This document shows positions 17,433 to 26,749 of a DNA stretch of 53,062 bases, piece by piece. A program made the position numbers and the translations under genes. Below the pieces are notes generated by a model. That model did not search any database. It had not been told where the DNA came from and saw nothing but the letters and a program-made list of their open reading frames with translations. Position 1 is the first letter of the stretch. The number at the start of each line of letters is the position of its first letter. The DNA comes from Pseudomonadota bacterium. Its GTDB lineage: Bacteria; Pseudomonadota; Alphaproteobacteria; Caulobacterales; Caulobacteraceae. Location of the stretch: positions 1 through 53,062 of the forward strand of contig CAUJHO010000006.1 in the NCBI GenBank assembly GCA_963205025.1, given 5' to 3'.

Positions 17433-18635
17433 ATGAACAGACGTTTGCTGGCCGGGACGGCCGGAGTCGTGCTTCTCGGTCTGGCCGGCCCCGCCATGGC
17501 GGACCCGGACGGCTGGTATGGCGCGGTTGACCTCGGCTACCACTGGCAGGGCGATTTCATTCTCGAAAGCGAGAACAACGCGCCTGACAACGCGCCTTAT
17601 CAGTTCGACTTCGCGACCGACCCCGATTGGGCCGGCTTCGCTCGGCTGGGCTACCGCTTCAATCCCAACTGGCGTGTGGAAATCGAAGGCGGCTATCGCC
17701 CGGGCGACCTGGTGTCGGCCGTCAGCCCCGAGCCCCGGACCCCGCCGACCTCGGTTGCGCTGTGTACGCCGGGCCTGACGCGCGTTGCCGCCACGGCCTG
17801 CGGCTCGCCGAACGGTTCGGTCGATCAGTGGAGCCTGATGGGCAACCTGATCTGGGACATGGGCTCTGACGACTGGGCCATGCGCCCGTTCGTCGGTGCC
17901 GGCCTCGGCTTCAACCGCGTCTCGGTCGATTCTCTGGGTCAATTCTCGACGTCGCCCGGCGCGCCGCCGGCGAACCTGCTGATCGACGACGAAGACACCG
18001 CTTTTGCCTGGCAGGTGCTGGCGGGCGTCGCCTGGTCGATGAGCGATCGTCTCTCGCTCGACATGACGGCCCGCTACATGCGGACCACCGATGTGTCGTT
18101 TGAATCGACGTCGACCTCCACGGCGGCCGGCTGGGTGCCGGGCACCTTCTCGGGCGACCTGGAAGATTCGTCGGTGAGCATCGGCCTGCGTTACGCCTTC
18201 GGTGCGATTGCGGCCCCGCCGCCGCCGCCGCCTCCCCCGCCGCCTCCGCCGCCTCCGCCGCCGCCTCCGCCGCCTCCGCCGCCGCCTCCGCCGGCCTGGA
18301 ACGCGCGTGAGTTCGTGGTCCTGTTCGACTGGGATCGCTACGACCTCACCCCGCAGGCGACTGAAATCGTCCGTCAGGCCGCGGCCCATGCCCGCGCCGG
18401 CGGCGCCACCCGCGTCCACGTCGTGGGCCACGCCGACACCTCCGGTTCGGCCGCCTACAACGTGCGTCTGTCGCAGCGTCGTGCCGCGACCGTCCGTGAC
18501 GCCCTGATCGCTCAGGGTGTGGGCGGCGGCGCCATCACGACCGAAGGCCGCGGTGAAACCGACCTGGCCCGCGCCACCGCTGACGGTGTCCGCGAGCCGC
18601 TCAACCGTCGCGCCACGATCAACATCAACCGCTAA
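17433..18635 (+). CDS. OmpA-family outer-membrane porin with 26-proline linker
   Basis: This 400-residue protein has a signal peptide (MNRRLLAGTAGVVLLGLAGPAMA, cut before DPDGW), an eight-stranded beta-barrel domain (about 24-258) and 26 consecutive prolines (262-287). The C-terminal OmpA peptidoglycan-binding domain includes FDWDRYDLTPQATEIV, HVVGHADTSGSAAYN and LSQRRAATVRDALI. The Asp and Arg that bind diaminopimelate are present. It anchors the outer membrane to the cell wall. AAGGGA precedes the ATG, and a strong terminator follows. Confidence 0.93.
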   Translation: MNRRLLAGTAGVVLLGLAGPAMADPDGWYGAVDLGYHWQGDFILESENNAPDNAPYQFDFATDPDWAGFARLGYRFNPNWRVEIEGGYRPGDLVSAVSPEPRTPPTSVALCTPGLTRVAATACGSPNGSVDQWSLMGNLIWDMGSDDWAMRPFVGAGLGFNRVSVDSLGQFSTSPGAPPANLLIDDEDTAFAWQVLAGVAWSMSDRLSLDMTARYMRTTDVSFESTSTSTAAGWVPGTFSGDLEDSSVSIGLRYAFGAIAAPPPPPPPPPPPPPPPPPPPPPPPPPPAWNAREFVVLFDWDRYDLTPQATEIVRQAAAHARAGGATRVHVVGHADTSGSAAYNVRLSQRRAATVRDALIAQGVGGGAITTEGRGETDLARATADGVREPLNRRATININR

Positions 18636-18679
18636 GCGGCCCGTTGATCCGGCACGGCTGAAGAGCCAAGCCTAAAGCC

Positions 18680-18709
18680 AACCCCCGGAGGGCAACCTCC
18701 GGGGGTTTT
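18680..18709 (+). terminator. Rho-independent terminator after the OmpA porin
   Basis: A perfect 12-bp stem (AACCCCCGGAGG / CCTCCGGGGGTT) encloses a GCAA tetraloop and is followed by TTTT overlapping the arm end. It lies 45 bases after the porin stop. It could also serve the convergent GNAT gene. Confidence 0.9.
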
Positions 18710-18723
18710 GCTTTGGTCGCGTC

Positions 18724-19188
18724 TCAGGCGGTGTCGGCGGCCTCGCGCCGGAACAGCTCCCATCCTTCAGCCTCACCGACCCGGACGAAGCCGGCCCCGA
18801 CAAAGAGAGATCGGGCGTGGTCATCCGAACCGGAGATGCGGGCCACGAAGGTGGCGGGTTCAAGATGGGCCATGGCCAGCGCCAGCAGCTTGGCCGACCA
18901 GCCGCGCCGCCTGAACTCCGGGGCGATGACGATGTCCACGCTCCAGGTGTCGGTGGCGACGGCCCGCAAACAGACCGCTCCGATGATGTCGTCGGTCCGC
19001 CCCGCCTCACCCATGAACAGCAGGGTATCGGTGGGGCCGATCAGAAGCTCGAACCAGGCCAGGTGCTCCTGCCAGACCGGTCGACCCCACAGAGGGGCCA
19101 CATCCGGCCCGAGCGCGCCGGACCAGTCGAACAGCCGTTTGGCGTCCTCCAGACTGGCGACGCGCAGGCGCAGGGTCTCCAGGGGCAT
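18724..19188 (-). CDS. GNAT-family N-acetyltransferase
   Basis: The 154-residue protein has the acetyl-CoA-binding segment VDIVIAPEFRRRGWSAKLLALAMAHLE (R/Q-x-x-G-x-A type with Trp in place) and a C-terminal ARSLFVGAGFVRVGEAEGWELF, common to N-terminal or small-molecule acetyltransferases. I chose the ATG giving MPLETLRLRVASLEDAKRLF; the frame is open much further upstream only opposite ugd. The substrate is unknown. It is monocistronic, convergent with the porin. Confidence 0.85.
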   Translation of the reverse strand: MPLETLRLRVASLEDAKRLFDWSGALGPDVAPLWGRPVWQEHLAWFELLIGPTDTLLFMGEAGRTDDIIGAVCLRAVATDTWSVDIVIAPEFRRRGWSAKLLALAMAHLEPATFVARISGSDDHARSLFVGAGFVRVGEAEGWELFRREAADTA

Positions 19189-19350
19189 GGGCTCTCCCAG
19201 GGGCAGGGGCCGCCGGATCGGACCGAGGGCCGACGCGCCGACGAAGGTCGCCGTCAGCCTGCCACAGGCGATCCACCTGCGCGAGCAGGGGTGACGCTCG
19301 CGGGGTCCAGCGGTATAGGCTGCGCCATCGTCATCTAGAGAGTCCTGCCC

Positions 19351-20655
19351 ATGCGCGTCGCCATGATCGGAACCGGCTATGTCGGCCTGGTATCCGGTGC
19401 CTGTTTCGCCGACTTCGGCCACGTTGTGACCTGTATCGACAAGGACGCCTCCAAAATCGAGCGCCTGGAACAGGGGATCATGCCGATCTATGAGCCGGGC
19501 CTTGAAGGCCTGGTGGCGGACAATGTCCGTGATGGCCGGCTGTTCTTCGCTCTGGACGGGGCCGAGGCGATCCGCCAGGCCGATGCCGTCTTCATCGCCG
19601 TGGGCACGCCGTCGCGCCGCGGCGACGGCTATGCCGACCTCACCTATGTCTATGAGGCTGCGCGCGAGATCGCCGGGCTGATCGAGGGCTTTACGGTCGT
19701 GGTCACCAAGTCGACCGTGCCGGTCGGCACCGGCGACGAGATCGAGCGCATCATCCGCGAGACCCGTCCCGACGCCGAGTTCGCGGTGGTGTCGAACCCC
19801 GAGTTCCTGCGTGAAGGGGCGGCCATCAACGACTTCAAGCGGCCCGATCGGGTCGTGGTCGGCATCGAGGATGAGCGCGCCCACGCCCCGATGACGGAAC
19901 TGTACCGTCCGCTCAACCTGAATGAGACGCCGATCCTGTTCACCGGGCGGCGCACCTCCGAACTGATCAAATATGCGGCCAACGCCTTCCTGGCGATGAA
20001 GATCACCTTCATCAACGAGATGGCGGACCTGTGTGAACGGGTCGGGGCCGACGTCCAGCAGGTCGCCAAGGGCATCGGCCTGGACAACCGGATCGGATCG
20101 AAGTTCCTGCACGCCGGGCCGGGCTACGGCGGCTCGTGCTTCCCCAAGGACACCCTGGCACTGGTTCACACCGCCGAGGACGCCGGCGCGCCGCTGCGGC
20201 TGGTCGAGACGACGGTTGAGGTCAATGCCGCGCGCAAGCGGGCGATGGCGGATCGGGTCATTGCGGCCCTGGGCGGTGATGCGGCGGGCAAGACCGTCTG
20301 TCTGCTGGGCGTGGCCTTCAAGCCCAATACCGACGACATGCGCGACGCGCCGTCGCTGGATGTGGCCCCGGCCCTGATTGCGGCGGGCGCGACGGTTCAG
20401 GCCTTCGATCCCGAGGCCATGGACGAGGCGAAGATGCTGCTGCCGGGTGTCGTCTTCAAGACCGGCCCCTACGAGGCCGTCACCGACGCCGATGTGGTGG
20501 TCATCCTGACGGAATGGGACCAGTTCCGGGCGCTGGATCTGAAGCGGGTCAAGGACCTGGCCCGCCGGCCGGTCATCGTCGATCTGAGAAACGTCTATCG
20601 GCCCGAGGATGTGCGGCGCCTCGGCTTCCAGTACACCTCGATCGGACGCGCCTAG
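19351..20655 (+). CDS. ugd: UDP-glucose 6-dehydrogenase
   Basis: The 434-residue enzyme oxidises UDP-glucose twice with NAD to UDP-glucuronate for surface polysaccharides. It has MRVAMIGTGYVGLVSGACFADFGH, VTKSTVPVGTGDEIE, NPEFLREGAAINDFKRPDRVV and GYGGSCFPKDTLAL with the catalytic Cys263, then GVAFKPNTDDMRDAPSLDV. The length is typical. Its stop overlaps the convergent small membrane-protein gene. Confidence 0.96.
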   Translation: MRVAMIGTGYVGLVSGACFADFGHVVTCIDKDASKIERLEQGIMPIYEPGLEGLVADNVRDGRLFFALDGAEAIRQADAVFIAVGTPSRRGDGYADLTYVYEAAREIAGLIEGFTVVVTKSTVPVGTGDEIERIIRETRPDAEFAVVSNPEFLREGAAINDFKRPDRVVVGIEDERAHAPMTELYRPLNLNETPILFTGRRTSELIKYAANAFLAMKITFINEMADLCERVGADVQQVAKGIGLDNRIGSKFLHAGPGYGGSCFPKDTLALVHTAEDAGAPLRLVETTVEVNAARKRAMADRVIAALGGDAAGKTVCLLGVAFKPNTDDMRDAPSLDVAPALIAAGATVQAFDPEAMDEAKMLLPGVVFKTGPYEAVTDADVVVILTEWDQFRALDLKRVKDLARRPVIVDLRNVYRPEDVRRLGFQYTSIGRA

Positions 20656-20855
20656 CCCGCCGGGTCGGCGGTTCGCACCAGGTCGCCATAGTAGGGATTG
20701 CCCGCCTCGGACGGGGCGCGGCCCAGGCCGATGACCAGGCCGGCGGTGAGAACCGCCGCGATCAGGGCGATGAAGCCCAGGCGCAGGCCACGCAGCAGGG
20801 CGGCGACCTCGTCGCCCTCATGTCCCTGCGGTGGCTCGCGGTGATCCAAGCGCAT
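20652..20855 (-). CDS. Small single-helix membrane protein, unknown
   Basis: I do not recognise this 67-residue protein. It starts MRLDHREPPQGHEGDEVAALLRG, has one hydrophobic helix (about residues 27-45, FIALIAAVLTAGLVIGL), and ends in a polar tail NPYYGDLVRTADPAG. An upstream ATG would add 16 Cys/Trp-rich residues that look unlikely. The TAG overlaps the ugd stop. It is a plausible gene but could be spurious. Confidence 0.5.
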   Translation of the reverse strand: MRLDHREPPQGHEGDEVAALLRGLRLGFIALIAAVLTAGLVIGLGRAPSEAGNPYYGDLVRTADPAG

Positions 20856-20920
20856 TCCCCATGCCCGGATGCACAGGGAACACCGCCGCCCCGGCCATTT
20901 CAAGGTGGCGCATGAGAAAA

Positions 20921-20946
20921 CGCCCCGGAGCCGGGGCTCCGGGGCG
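20921..20946 (-). terminator. Rho-independent terminator of the OmpA lipoprotein gene
   Basis: Read on the minus strand this is an 11-bp perfect GC stem (CGCCCCGGAGC / GCTCCGGGGCG) with a 4-base loop followed by TTTTCTC. It lies 22 bases beyond the stop of the minus-strand lipoprotein gene at 20969. Confidence 0.88.
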
Positions 20947-20968
20947 TGTCCAGGTCAGCTGATCGGGG

Positions 20969-21643
20969 TCAGCGGCCGGTGAAGGGCCGGATCACGATCT
21001 CGACGCGGCGGTTCTGGGCCCGCCCGGCATCGGTGTCATTGGAGGCGACCGGCGAGCGTTCACCCAAGCCCGCGACATAGAGACGTTGGCGGATGACCCC
21101 GCGGCTCAGCAGATAGCCCGCGACCGACGAGGCCCGGCGCTCTGACAGGCCTTGATTGTATTCGTCCGAGCCCCGCGCATCGGCGTGACCGATCACATCC
21201 ACGACCGACTGGTCATAGGTGCTCAGCACATTGGAGACGTCGTCCAGCACGGCGTAGAAACGACCGTCGATGGTGTCGCTGTCGTAGCCGAAGGTCACAT
21301 CCGACGGCATCCGCAGGATCAGGGTCTGACCCTCGCGGGCGACGCCGACGCCGGTGCCGGACAGTTCCTGTTCCAGGGCACGCTGCTGGCGGTCCATGTA
21401 GTTGCCGATGCCGGCCCCGGCGAGGGCCCCGATCCCCGCGCCGATCATGGCGTTGGTGCGGCCTTCCTCGGAGTCCGAGGTGTTGGTGAGATAGCCGAGC
21501 AGGGCCCCCACGCCGGCCCCGACCAGGGCCCCGGTGCCGGTGTTGTTGCGGACCGGGGTAGAACGATACGGATCGGTCGTGGTGCAGCCGGCAACCAGCA
21601 GGGCCGTGGCGGACACGCCGATGGCAACGAGTTTGAGGGTCAT
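20969..21643 (-). CDS. OmpA-family lipoprotein with glycine-zipper domain (YiaD-like)
   Basis: The 224-residue lipoprotein has a signal with lipobox LVAGC (Cys about 19). A glycine-zipper segment follows (GALVGAGVGALLGYLTN and MIGAGIGALAGAGIGNYMDRQQ, about 40-95), then a C-terminal OmpA domain with FGYDSDTIDGRF, VIGHADARGSDEYNQGLSERRA and AQNRRVEIVI. It probably sits in the outer membrane and binds peptidoglycan. I chose the ATG at 21643, preceded by GGAGATTTTC. Its terminator is at 20921-20946. Confidence 0.92.
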   Translation of the reverse strand: MTLKLVAIGVSATALLVAGCTTTDPYRSTPVRNNTGTGALVGAGVGALLGYLTNTSDSEEGRTNAMIGAGIGALAGAGIGNYMDRQQRALEQELSGTGVGVAREGQTLILRMPSDVTFGYDSDTIDGRFYAVLDDVSNVLSTYDQSVVDVIGHADARGSDEYNQGLSERRASSVAGYLLSRGVIRQRLYVAGLGERSPVASNDTDAGRAQNRRVEIVIRPFTGR

Positions 21644-21795
21644 GAAAATCTCCTTGTTCAGCCCACTAACGCCGTGAAATCCATGCGGTTCCTGCCTGGC
21701 CGGACGAAATAGCCAGGCCGGCGATGAGGTCACACTGGTTCCGCCGGCGACGCTTTCACGCTAGAGCAGCCTCGTTGAACGGAAGCTGAACCAAC

Positions 21796-22740
21796 ATGAC
21801 CGCGATCTCTGCCATCGAGCCCGTCTCCATGCGTCGCTTTGACAGCGACTTCGAAGCCTTTTCGCGAGCGCTGGGCGACTCGTTTTCCCGCTACGGCTTT
21901 GCCGTCATCGAGGACCACGGCCTGGATCAGGGCGTCATCGACCGGGCTCTGGCCGATTCCAAGGCCTTCTTTGCCCAGGATACGCAAACCAAGATGCAAT
22001 GGCACGAGCCGGGCACCGGCGGCGCGCGCGGCTATACGCCGTTCGGGACCGAGGCGGCCAAGGATGCCGATGTCGTGGATCTGAAGGAGTTCTGGCACAC
22101 GGGTCGCGAACTGCCGGCCGGCCATGCGTTTCGGGCCTTCATGCGCGACAACGTCAAGCCGGACGCGCCGGCGAGCTTCAACGACAGCGTCTATGGGCTG
22201 TTCACCGCCCTGGATGCCATGGGGGCCAGGCTCCTGACCGCCATCGCCCACTATCTGGGCCTGGCTGATGACTGGTTCGACGACAAGGTCGAGATGGGCA
22301 ATTCGGTGCTGCGCCTGCTGCACTATCCGCCGATCCCCGCCGATGCCCCGGGCGTGCGGGCCGGGGCGCACGAGGACATCAACGTCATCACCCTGCTTCT
22401 GGGCGCCGAGGAGGGCGGGCTTCAGGTCATCGACCGCCGCACGGGGGACTGGCTGCCGGTCAATCCGCCGAAGGGGGCGCTGGTGATCAACGTCGGGGAC
22501 ATGCTGCAACGGCTGACCAACCATGTACTGCCCTCGACCAGCCACCGGGTCGTCAATCCGCCGCCCGAGCGCCGTGGCTTCGCGCGCTATTCGACGCCCT
22601 TCTTCCTGCATTTCAATCCCGACTATCTGATCGAGACGCTGCCCTCGACGATCACGCCGGAGAATCCGGACCGTTACCCCGAGCCGATCACGGCCCAGGA
22701 CTATCTGCTTGAGCGCCTGCGCGAAATCAGGTTGCTCTAG
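21796..22740 (+). CDS. Isopenicillin-N-synthase-family 2OG-Fe(II) oxygenase
   Basis: The 314-residue protein opens with the IPNS-like N-terminal domain (FGFAVIEDHG type: SRYGFAVIEDHGLDQGVID). It then has the jellyroll ligands GAHEDINVITLLLG (His, Asp) and STSHRVVNPP (His), and RGFARYSTPFFLHFNPD with the R-x-S that binds 2-oxoglutarate. All iron ligands are present. The substrate is not predictable; related bacterial genes are widespread and not linked to antibiotics. It is divergent from the OmpA lipoprotein, with 152 bases between starts. Confidence 0.88.
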   Translation: MTAISAIEPVSMRRFDSDFEAFSRALGDSFSRYGFAVIEDHGLDQGVIDRALADSKAFFAQDTQTKMQWHEPGTGGARGYTPFGTEAAKDADVVDLKEFWHTGRELPAGHAFRAFMRDNVKPDAPASFNDSVYGLFTALDAMGARLLTAIAHYLGLADDWFDDKVEMGNSVLRLLHYPPIPADAPGVRAGAHEDINVITLLLGAEEGGLQVIDRRTGDWLPVNPPKGALVINVGDMLQRLTNHVLPSTSHRVVNPPPERRGFARYSTPFFLHFNPDYLIETLPSTITPENPDRYPEPITAQDYLLERLREIRLL

Positions 22741-22826
22741 ATCTGCGACAAGAGAAGCTCTTGTTGGAGGAACTCAGTTGTGCGAGCGTCCGCTATCGGA
22801 CATCGGTGTTCGTTGGAGATTATGTG

Positions 22827-23588
22827 ATGCTCAGGTCTATTCTTGTCAGCTCTGTAGCGCTCGCTGCGGTCGCTGTCTCTGCGCCGGCATCGGCTCAGGA
22901 CTGGTCCGGCTTCTACGCCGGAGGCGGGGTCAATTTCAGTTCGGGCAGCTCAGATGCCAACGTCGCCCTTGGTGGCGCTTGGTCGACTGAGTCGACGGCT
23001 CTCCGGAACGAATTTGCCAGTGACTGGTCCAACGAACTCGAGCCCGACGGTGTCGGGGGCGGCCTCTTCGGCGGCTACAACTGGCAGACCGCCGGCGGTT
23101 TCGTCTTCGGCGGCGAGATCTCCTACGATTTCTTGAATGCTGAAGAGGTGGCGTCCACAGGGATGACGCCGACGACCGCTTTTCCGGGTGTGAGCTACAA
23201 TCACGGCAATAGCGTGCAGGTGGACGGTATGTTCGCGGCCCGCGCCAACATCGGCTATGCCTTTGACCGGATGCTGATCTATGGGACCGTCGGCTTCGCC
23301 AGTGCGGACGCCACGGTTGGCGCAGAAGTGCTGAGCAGCCACGGCTACTCCAAGATCGGCGAGAGTTCGGATTGGGTCAGCGGCGTGACCTATGGCGTAG
23401 GGGCCGCACTGCAAACATCGCCGAACTGGTTTGTCAGCGGCCAGTGGACCCACTCGGATTTCGACGACCAGACCTTTACGACGGTCTATCGTCCTGGCAG
23501 CTCCTTCACCTCGCCGGCCTATACGGAGACGTTCACCCAGGATCTAAGCGTGGACGTCATTCGGATCGGTGTCGGATACCGTTTCTGA
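22827..23588 (+). CDS. Outer-membrane beta-barrel protein
   Basis: The 253-residue protein has a signal peptide (MLRSILVSSVALAAVAVSAPASA) and DWSGFYAGGGVNFSSGSS, then alternating strands with GGLFGGYNWQTAGGFVFGGEISYDF and a C-terminal strand ending IGVGYRF, with the terminal Phe used for BAM recognition. It resembles porin-like eight-strand barrels (Omp25/Opa-like). GGAG sits eight bases before the ATG at 22827. GC content is lower than in neighbouring genes. Confidence 0.87.
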   Translation: MLRSILVSSVALAAVAVSAPASAQDWSGFYAGGGVNFSSGSSDANVALGGAWSTESTALRNEFASDWSNELEPDGVGGGLFGGYNWQTAGGFVFGGEISYDFLNAEEVASTGMTPTTAFPGVSYNHGNSVQVDGMFAARANIGYAFDRMLIYGTVGFASADATVGAEVLSSHGYSKIGESSDWVSGVTYGVGAALQTSPNWFVSGQWTHSDFDDQTFTTVYRPGSSFTSPAYTETFTQDLSVDVIRIGVGYRF

Positions 23589-23643
23589 TCTGAGGGGCTT
23601 ATCGGGGCTTGGCTGGCTTGCGGCTTGGCCGTAATTCAGGCGG

Positions 23644-24333
23644 GTGAACACGCCCGCACCTCCCCGGCGCAGGATCGGCTGTCTGCCGATCCTGCTGGCC
23701 GGCCTTCTGGCCCCCCTCGTCGGGGTGCTGGTGCATTCGGTGGTGCCGCCGCCGATCACCATCCTGATGGTGACGCGCCTATTCGAGGGCGAGGGGCTGC
23801 ATGTCCGCTGGCGCAGCCTGAACCGGATTTCGCCCGAACTGGTCGATGCGGTGATCGCCGCCGAGGACGCGCGCTTTTGCGAACACAACGGCTTTGATCT
23901 GGAAGCCATCCAGCAGGCCATGGAGGACAACGCCGAGGGCGGGCGTATCCGTGGCGGGTCGACCATCAGCCAGCAGACGGCCAAGAACGTCTTCCTGTGG
24001 CCGGGCCGCAGCTGGATCCGCAAGGGCCTGGAGGCCGGCTACACCGCCCTGATCGAGACCTTCTGGACCAAGCGCCGCATCGTCGAGGTCTATCTGAACG
24101 TCGCCGAGATGGGGCCGGGCGTCTATGGGGCCGAGGCGGCCTCGCGCCACTGGTTCGGCAAGAGTGCGTCGGAGCTGACCCGCGCCGAGGCGGCGCGCCT
24201 GGCCGCCATTCTGCCCAATCCGCGCGAGTACCGGGCCGCTGATCCGGGCCCCTATGTCCGCAGGCGAGCGCGGGCGATCCAGGGCAATATGGCGGTCATC
24301 AGAAATGAGGGCCTGTCGGACTGCGCCGCTTGA
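23644..24333 (+). CDS. mtgA: Monofunctional peptidoglycan glycosyltransferase
   Basis: The 229-residue GT51 enzyme polymerises lipid II into glycan strands. One N-terminal transmembrane helix (about 12-33) is followed by AAEDARFCEHNGFD with the catalytic Glu, GRIRGGSTISQQTAKNVFLW, and RRIVEVYLNVAEMGPGVYGAEAAS with the second Glu. The start is GTG at 23644. The TGA overlaps a short open stretch before the M2 peptidase, and no separate promoter is obvious. Confidence 0.95.
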   Translation: MNTPAPPRRRIGCLPILLAGLLAPLVGVLVHSVVPPPITILMVTRLFEGEGLHVRWRSLNRISPELVDAVIAAEDARFCEHNGFDLEAIQQAMEDNAEGGRIRGGSTISQQTAKNVFLWPGRSWIRKGLEAGYTALIETFWTKRRIVEVYLNVAEMGPGVYGAEAASRHWFGKSASELTRAEAARLAAILPNPREYRAADPGPYVRRRARAIQGNMAVIRNEGLSDCAA

Positions 24334-24410
24334 CGCGCGAAGTCAGGGACGGTCCTTTGCTGCAAATTGTTGAGCGTCGCTGCGGAGAGCCGGCGCTGGA
24401 GGAGAGACCC

Positions 24411-26264
24411 ATGAAACGAGTTCTGTTGTCTGCGGCGGCGGCCTGTGCGCTGGCGGCCTGTGCCAGCATGGGGCCGTCGGCCCCGGCGACCACCGGTTCC
24501 GCCGAGACGGCGGAACGCTTCCCCGCCACGCCGGAGGGGGCGCGGGCCTTCGTGCTGGATGCCGAGGCGCGGCTCATGGAGATGTCGGAATACGCCGGGC
24601 GGGTCTCGTGGGTCCGCAATACCTACATCACCTTCGACACCATGTGGCTCGAGGCCCGAGCCAATGCCGAATACACCGAGCTGGGGGTCGAGCTGGCCAA
24701 TGCGGCGGCCCGTTTCAATGACGTCGATGCCGACCCGGAAACCCGCCGCAAGCTGAACCTGCTGCGGCAGGGGCTGGTGGCCCCGGCCCCGAACCGTCCG
24801 GGTGCCGCCACCGAGCTGGCCGAGATCGTGACCCGGATGGATTCGACCTATGCCACAGGCCGTTTCACCTACAACGGCGAGGAAATGAACCTGGACGACG
24901 CCTCGGCCCTGATCGCCGAGTCGCGCGACCCCGAAGTGACGGCGGCGGTGTACAACGGCTGGCGCACCATCTCGGCGCAGGGCATGGCCACCGACTACGC
25001 CCGCATGGTCGAAATCATCAATGAGGGGGCCAGCGAGCTGGGATACAGCGACGCCGGTGCCATGTGGCGGTCCGGCTATGACATGCCGGCGGACGAATTC
25101 GCCGCCGAAACCGACCGGCTTTGGAACCAGGTCCGACCCTTCTACGAAAACCTGCACTGCTATGTCCGGGGGCGTCTGAACGCCCGCTACGGGGATGCCG
25201 TGCAGCCGGCGACCGGTCCGATCCGGGCGGACCTCCTGGGCAATATGTGGTCCCAGCAGTGGGGCAACATCTATGATGTGGTCGCCCCGACCGACATGCC
25301 GGAATCCAGCGTCGACCTGACCGAAATTCTCGAGGCGCACGACTACACGCCCGAGCGGGTCATCCGCGCCTCGGAACAGTTCTACACCTCGGTCGGTCTG
25401 GATCCGCTGCCCGAGACCTTCTGGGAGCGGTCGCAGATCGTGCGCCCCGAAGGCCGTGAGGTGGTCTGTCACGCCTCGGCCTGGGACATCGACAATGTGA
25501 ATGACCTGCGCATCAAGATGTGTACGCGGGTCAATGCCGAAGACTTCCAGACCGCCCACCACGAGCTGGGCCACAACTACTATCAGCGGGCCTATAACCA
25601 GCAGCCGTTCCTGTTCCGCAACGGGGCCAATGACGGCTTCCACGAGGCCATCGGCGACTTCGCGGCCCTGTCGGCGGCGACACCGGAATATCTGAACCAG
25701 ATCGGCCTGCTGGACACCGTTCCGGGCACGGACGAGGACATTCCGTATCTGCTGCGGATGGCGCTGGACAAGATCGCCTTCTTGCCGTTCGGCCTGATGG
25801 TGGATCGCTGGCGCTGGGACGTGCTGTCGGGCGAGACGACGCCTCAGGAATACAACGCCGCCTGGACGGCCGATATGCTGCGCTATCAGGGGCTGGTGCC
25901 GCCGGGCGGCGCGCGCCCGGCCAATGCGTTTGATCCGGGGGCCAAGTACCATGTGCCCGGCAATGTGCCCTACACCCGCTATTTCCTGGCCCACATCTAC
26001 CAGTTCCAGTTCCACCGGGCGGCCTGTGAAATGGCCGGCTGGACCGGCCCGCTGCATCGCTGCTCGGTCTATGGCAATGAGGAGGTGGGCCGGCGCTTCA
26101 ACGCCATGATGGAGATGGGTCAGTCCCGCCCCTGGCCGGAAGCGCTGGAGGCGTTCACCGGAGAAAGCCGGACCGACGCCTCGGCCGTGGCCGAGTATTT
26201 CGCGCCGCTGAACACCTGGCTGACCGAGCAGAATCGTGGACAGGATTGCGGCTGGACGTCGTAG
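24411..26264 (+). CDS. M2-family peptidyl-dipeptidase lipoprotein (ACE-like)
   Basis: The 617-residue zinc dipeptidase is related to angiotensin-converting enzyme. A lipoprotein signal ends at Cys17 (LAAC). The active site is H384-E385-L-G-H388 with E412 (GFHEAIGDFAAL) as third zinc ligand. MWSQQWGNIYD and KYHVPGNVPYTRYFLAHIYQFQFH are conserved M2 blocks. It likely removes C-terminal dipeptides in the periplasm. GGAGGAGAGA precedes the ATG at 24411. Confidence 0.94.
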   Translation: MKRVLLSAAAACALAACASMGPSAPATTGSAETAERFPATPEGARAFVLDAEARLMEMSEYAGRVSWVRNTYITFDTMWLEARANAEYTELGVELANAAARFNDVDADPETRRKLNLLRQGLVAPAPNRPGAATELAEIVTRMDSTYATGRFTYNGEEMNLDDASALIAESRDPEVTAAVYNGWRTISAQGMATDYARMVEIINEGASELGYSDAGAMWRSGYDMPADEFAAETDRLWNQVRPFYENLHCYVRGRLNARYGDAVQPATGPIRADLLGNMWSQQWGNIYDVVAPTDMPESSVDLTEILEAHDYTPERVIRASEQFYTSVGLDPLPETFWERSQIVRPEGREVVCHASAWDIDNVNDLRIKMCTRVNAEDFQTAHHELGHNYYQRAYNQQPFLFRNGANDGFHEAIGDFAALSAATPEYLNQIGLLDTVPGTDEDIPYLLRMALDKIAFLPFGLMVDRWRWDVLSGETTPQEYNAAWTADMLRYQGLVPPGGARPANAFDPGAKYHVPGNVPYTRYFLAHIYQFQFHRAACEMAGWTGPLHRCSVYGNEEVGRRFNAMMEMGQSRPWPEALEAFTGESRTDASAVAEYFAPLNTWLTEQNRGQDCGWTS

Positions 26265-26284
26265 ACTTCTGCTAGCCGGGCATC

Positions 26285-26749
26285 GTGTCTCCGCAACTGC
26301 GTGCCATCCTTGAGCAACTGGTCTCCGCGCCCCCGCATCCGGCGGCGCTGGGGTTCCGGTTGGGGGCCGTCGATGACGACGGCGTGACCCTGGCGGTCCC
26401 GTGGCGCGAAGATCTGGTCGGCGATCCCGAAACGGGTGTCCTGGCAGGCGGGGTGGTGTCGGCCCTGCTCGACCATGCCTGCGGCCTGGCGGTCTGGACG
26501 GCGCTGGACACCTTCCAGCCCATCGCGACCCTGGACATGCGGATCGACTATCTGCGCGCGGCCGAACCGGGCAAGGCGGTCCTTGCCCGTGCCGGGGTGT
26601 TCCGTCTGACCCGAAGCATCGCCTTTGTCCGGGGGGTGGCGCATGACGGCGATCCCGAGGATCCCGTCGCGGCCGTCCAGGCGGCCTTCATGCTGGATTC
26701 CGATGCCGGCCGGCGCGCCGGGGCCAATCTCAAGGACGCCCAACCATGA
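26285..26749 (+). CDS. PaaI/hotdog-fold thioesterase (first of pair)
   Basis: The 154-residue hotdog-fold protein has LAGGVVSALLDHACGLAVWTAL with the catalytic-type Asp, then IATLDMRIDYLRAAEPGKAVLARAGVFRLTRSIAFVRGVA, typical for YbgC/PaaI acyl-CoA thioesterases. The usual His-Gly-Gly is Ala-Gly-Gly here. Start is GTG at 26285. It overlaps the next thioesterase by four bases, so the two may form one complex. Confidence 0.85.
   Translation: MSPQLRAILEQLVSAPPHPAALGFRLGAVDDDGVTLAVPWREDLVGDPETGVLAGGVVSALLDHACGLAVWTALDTFQPIATLDMRIDYLRAAEPGKAVLARAGVFRLTRSIAFVRGVAHDGDPEDPVAAVQAAFMLDSDAGRRAGANLKDAQP

Noticed and set aside
18216..18293. Short tandem triplet repeats that could look like an array
   Set aside because: They encode a proline linker in frame. 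There are no spacers, so it is not a CRISPR array.
24252..26057. 601-codon open frame on the minus strand
   Set aside because: Opposite the M2 peptidase gene, which has all active-site residues. No SD and a shadow composition.
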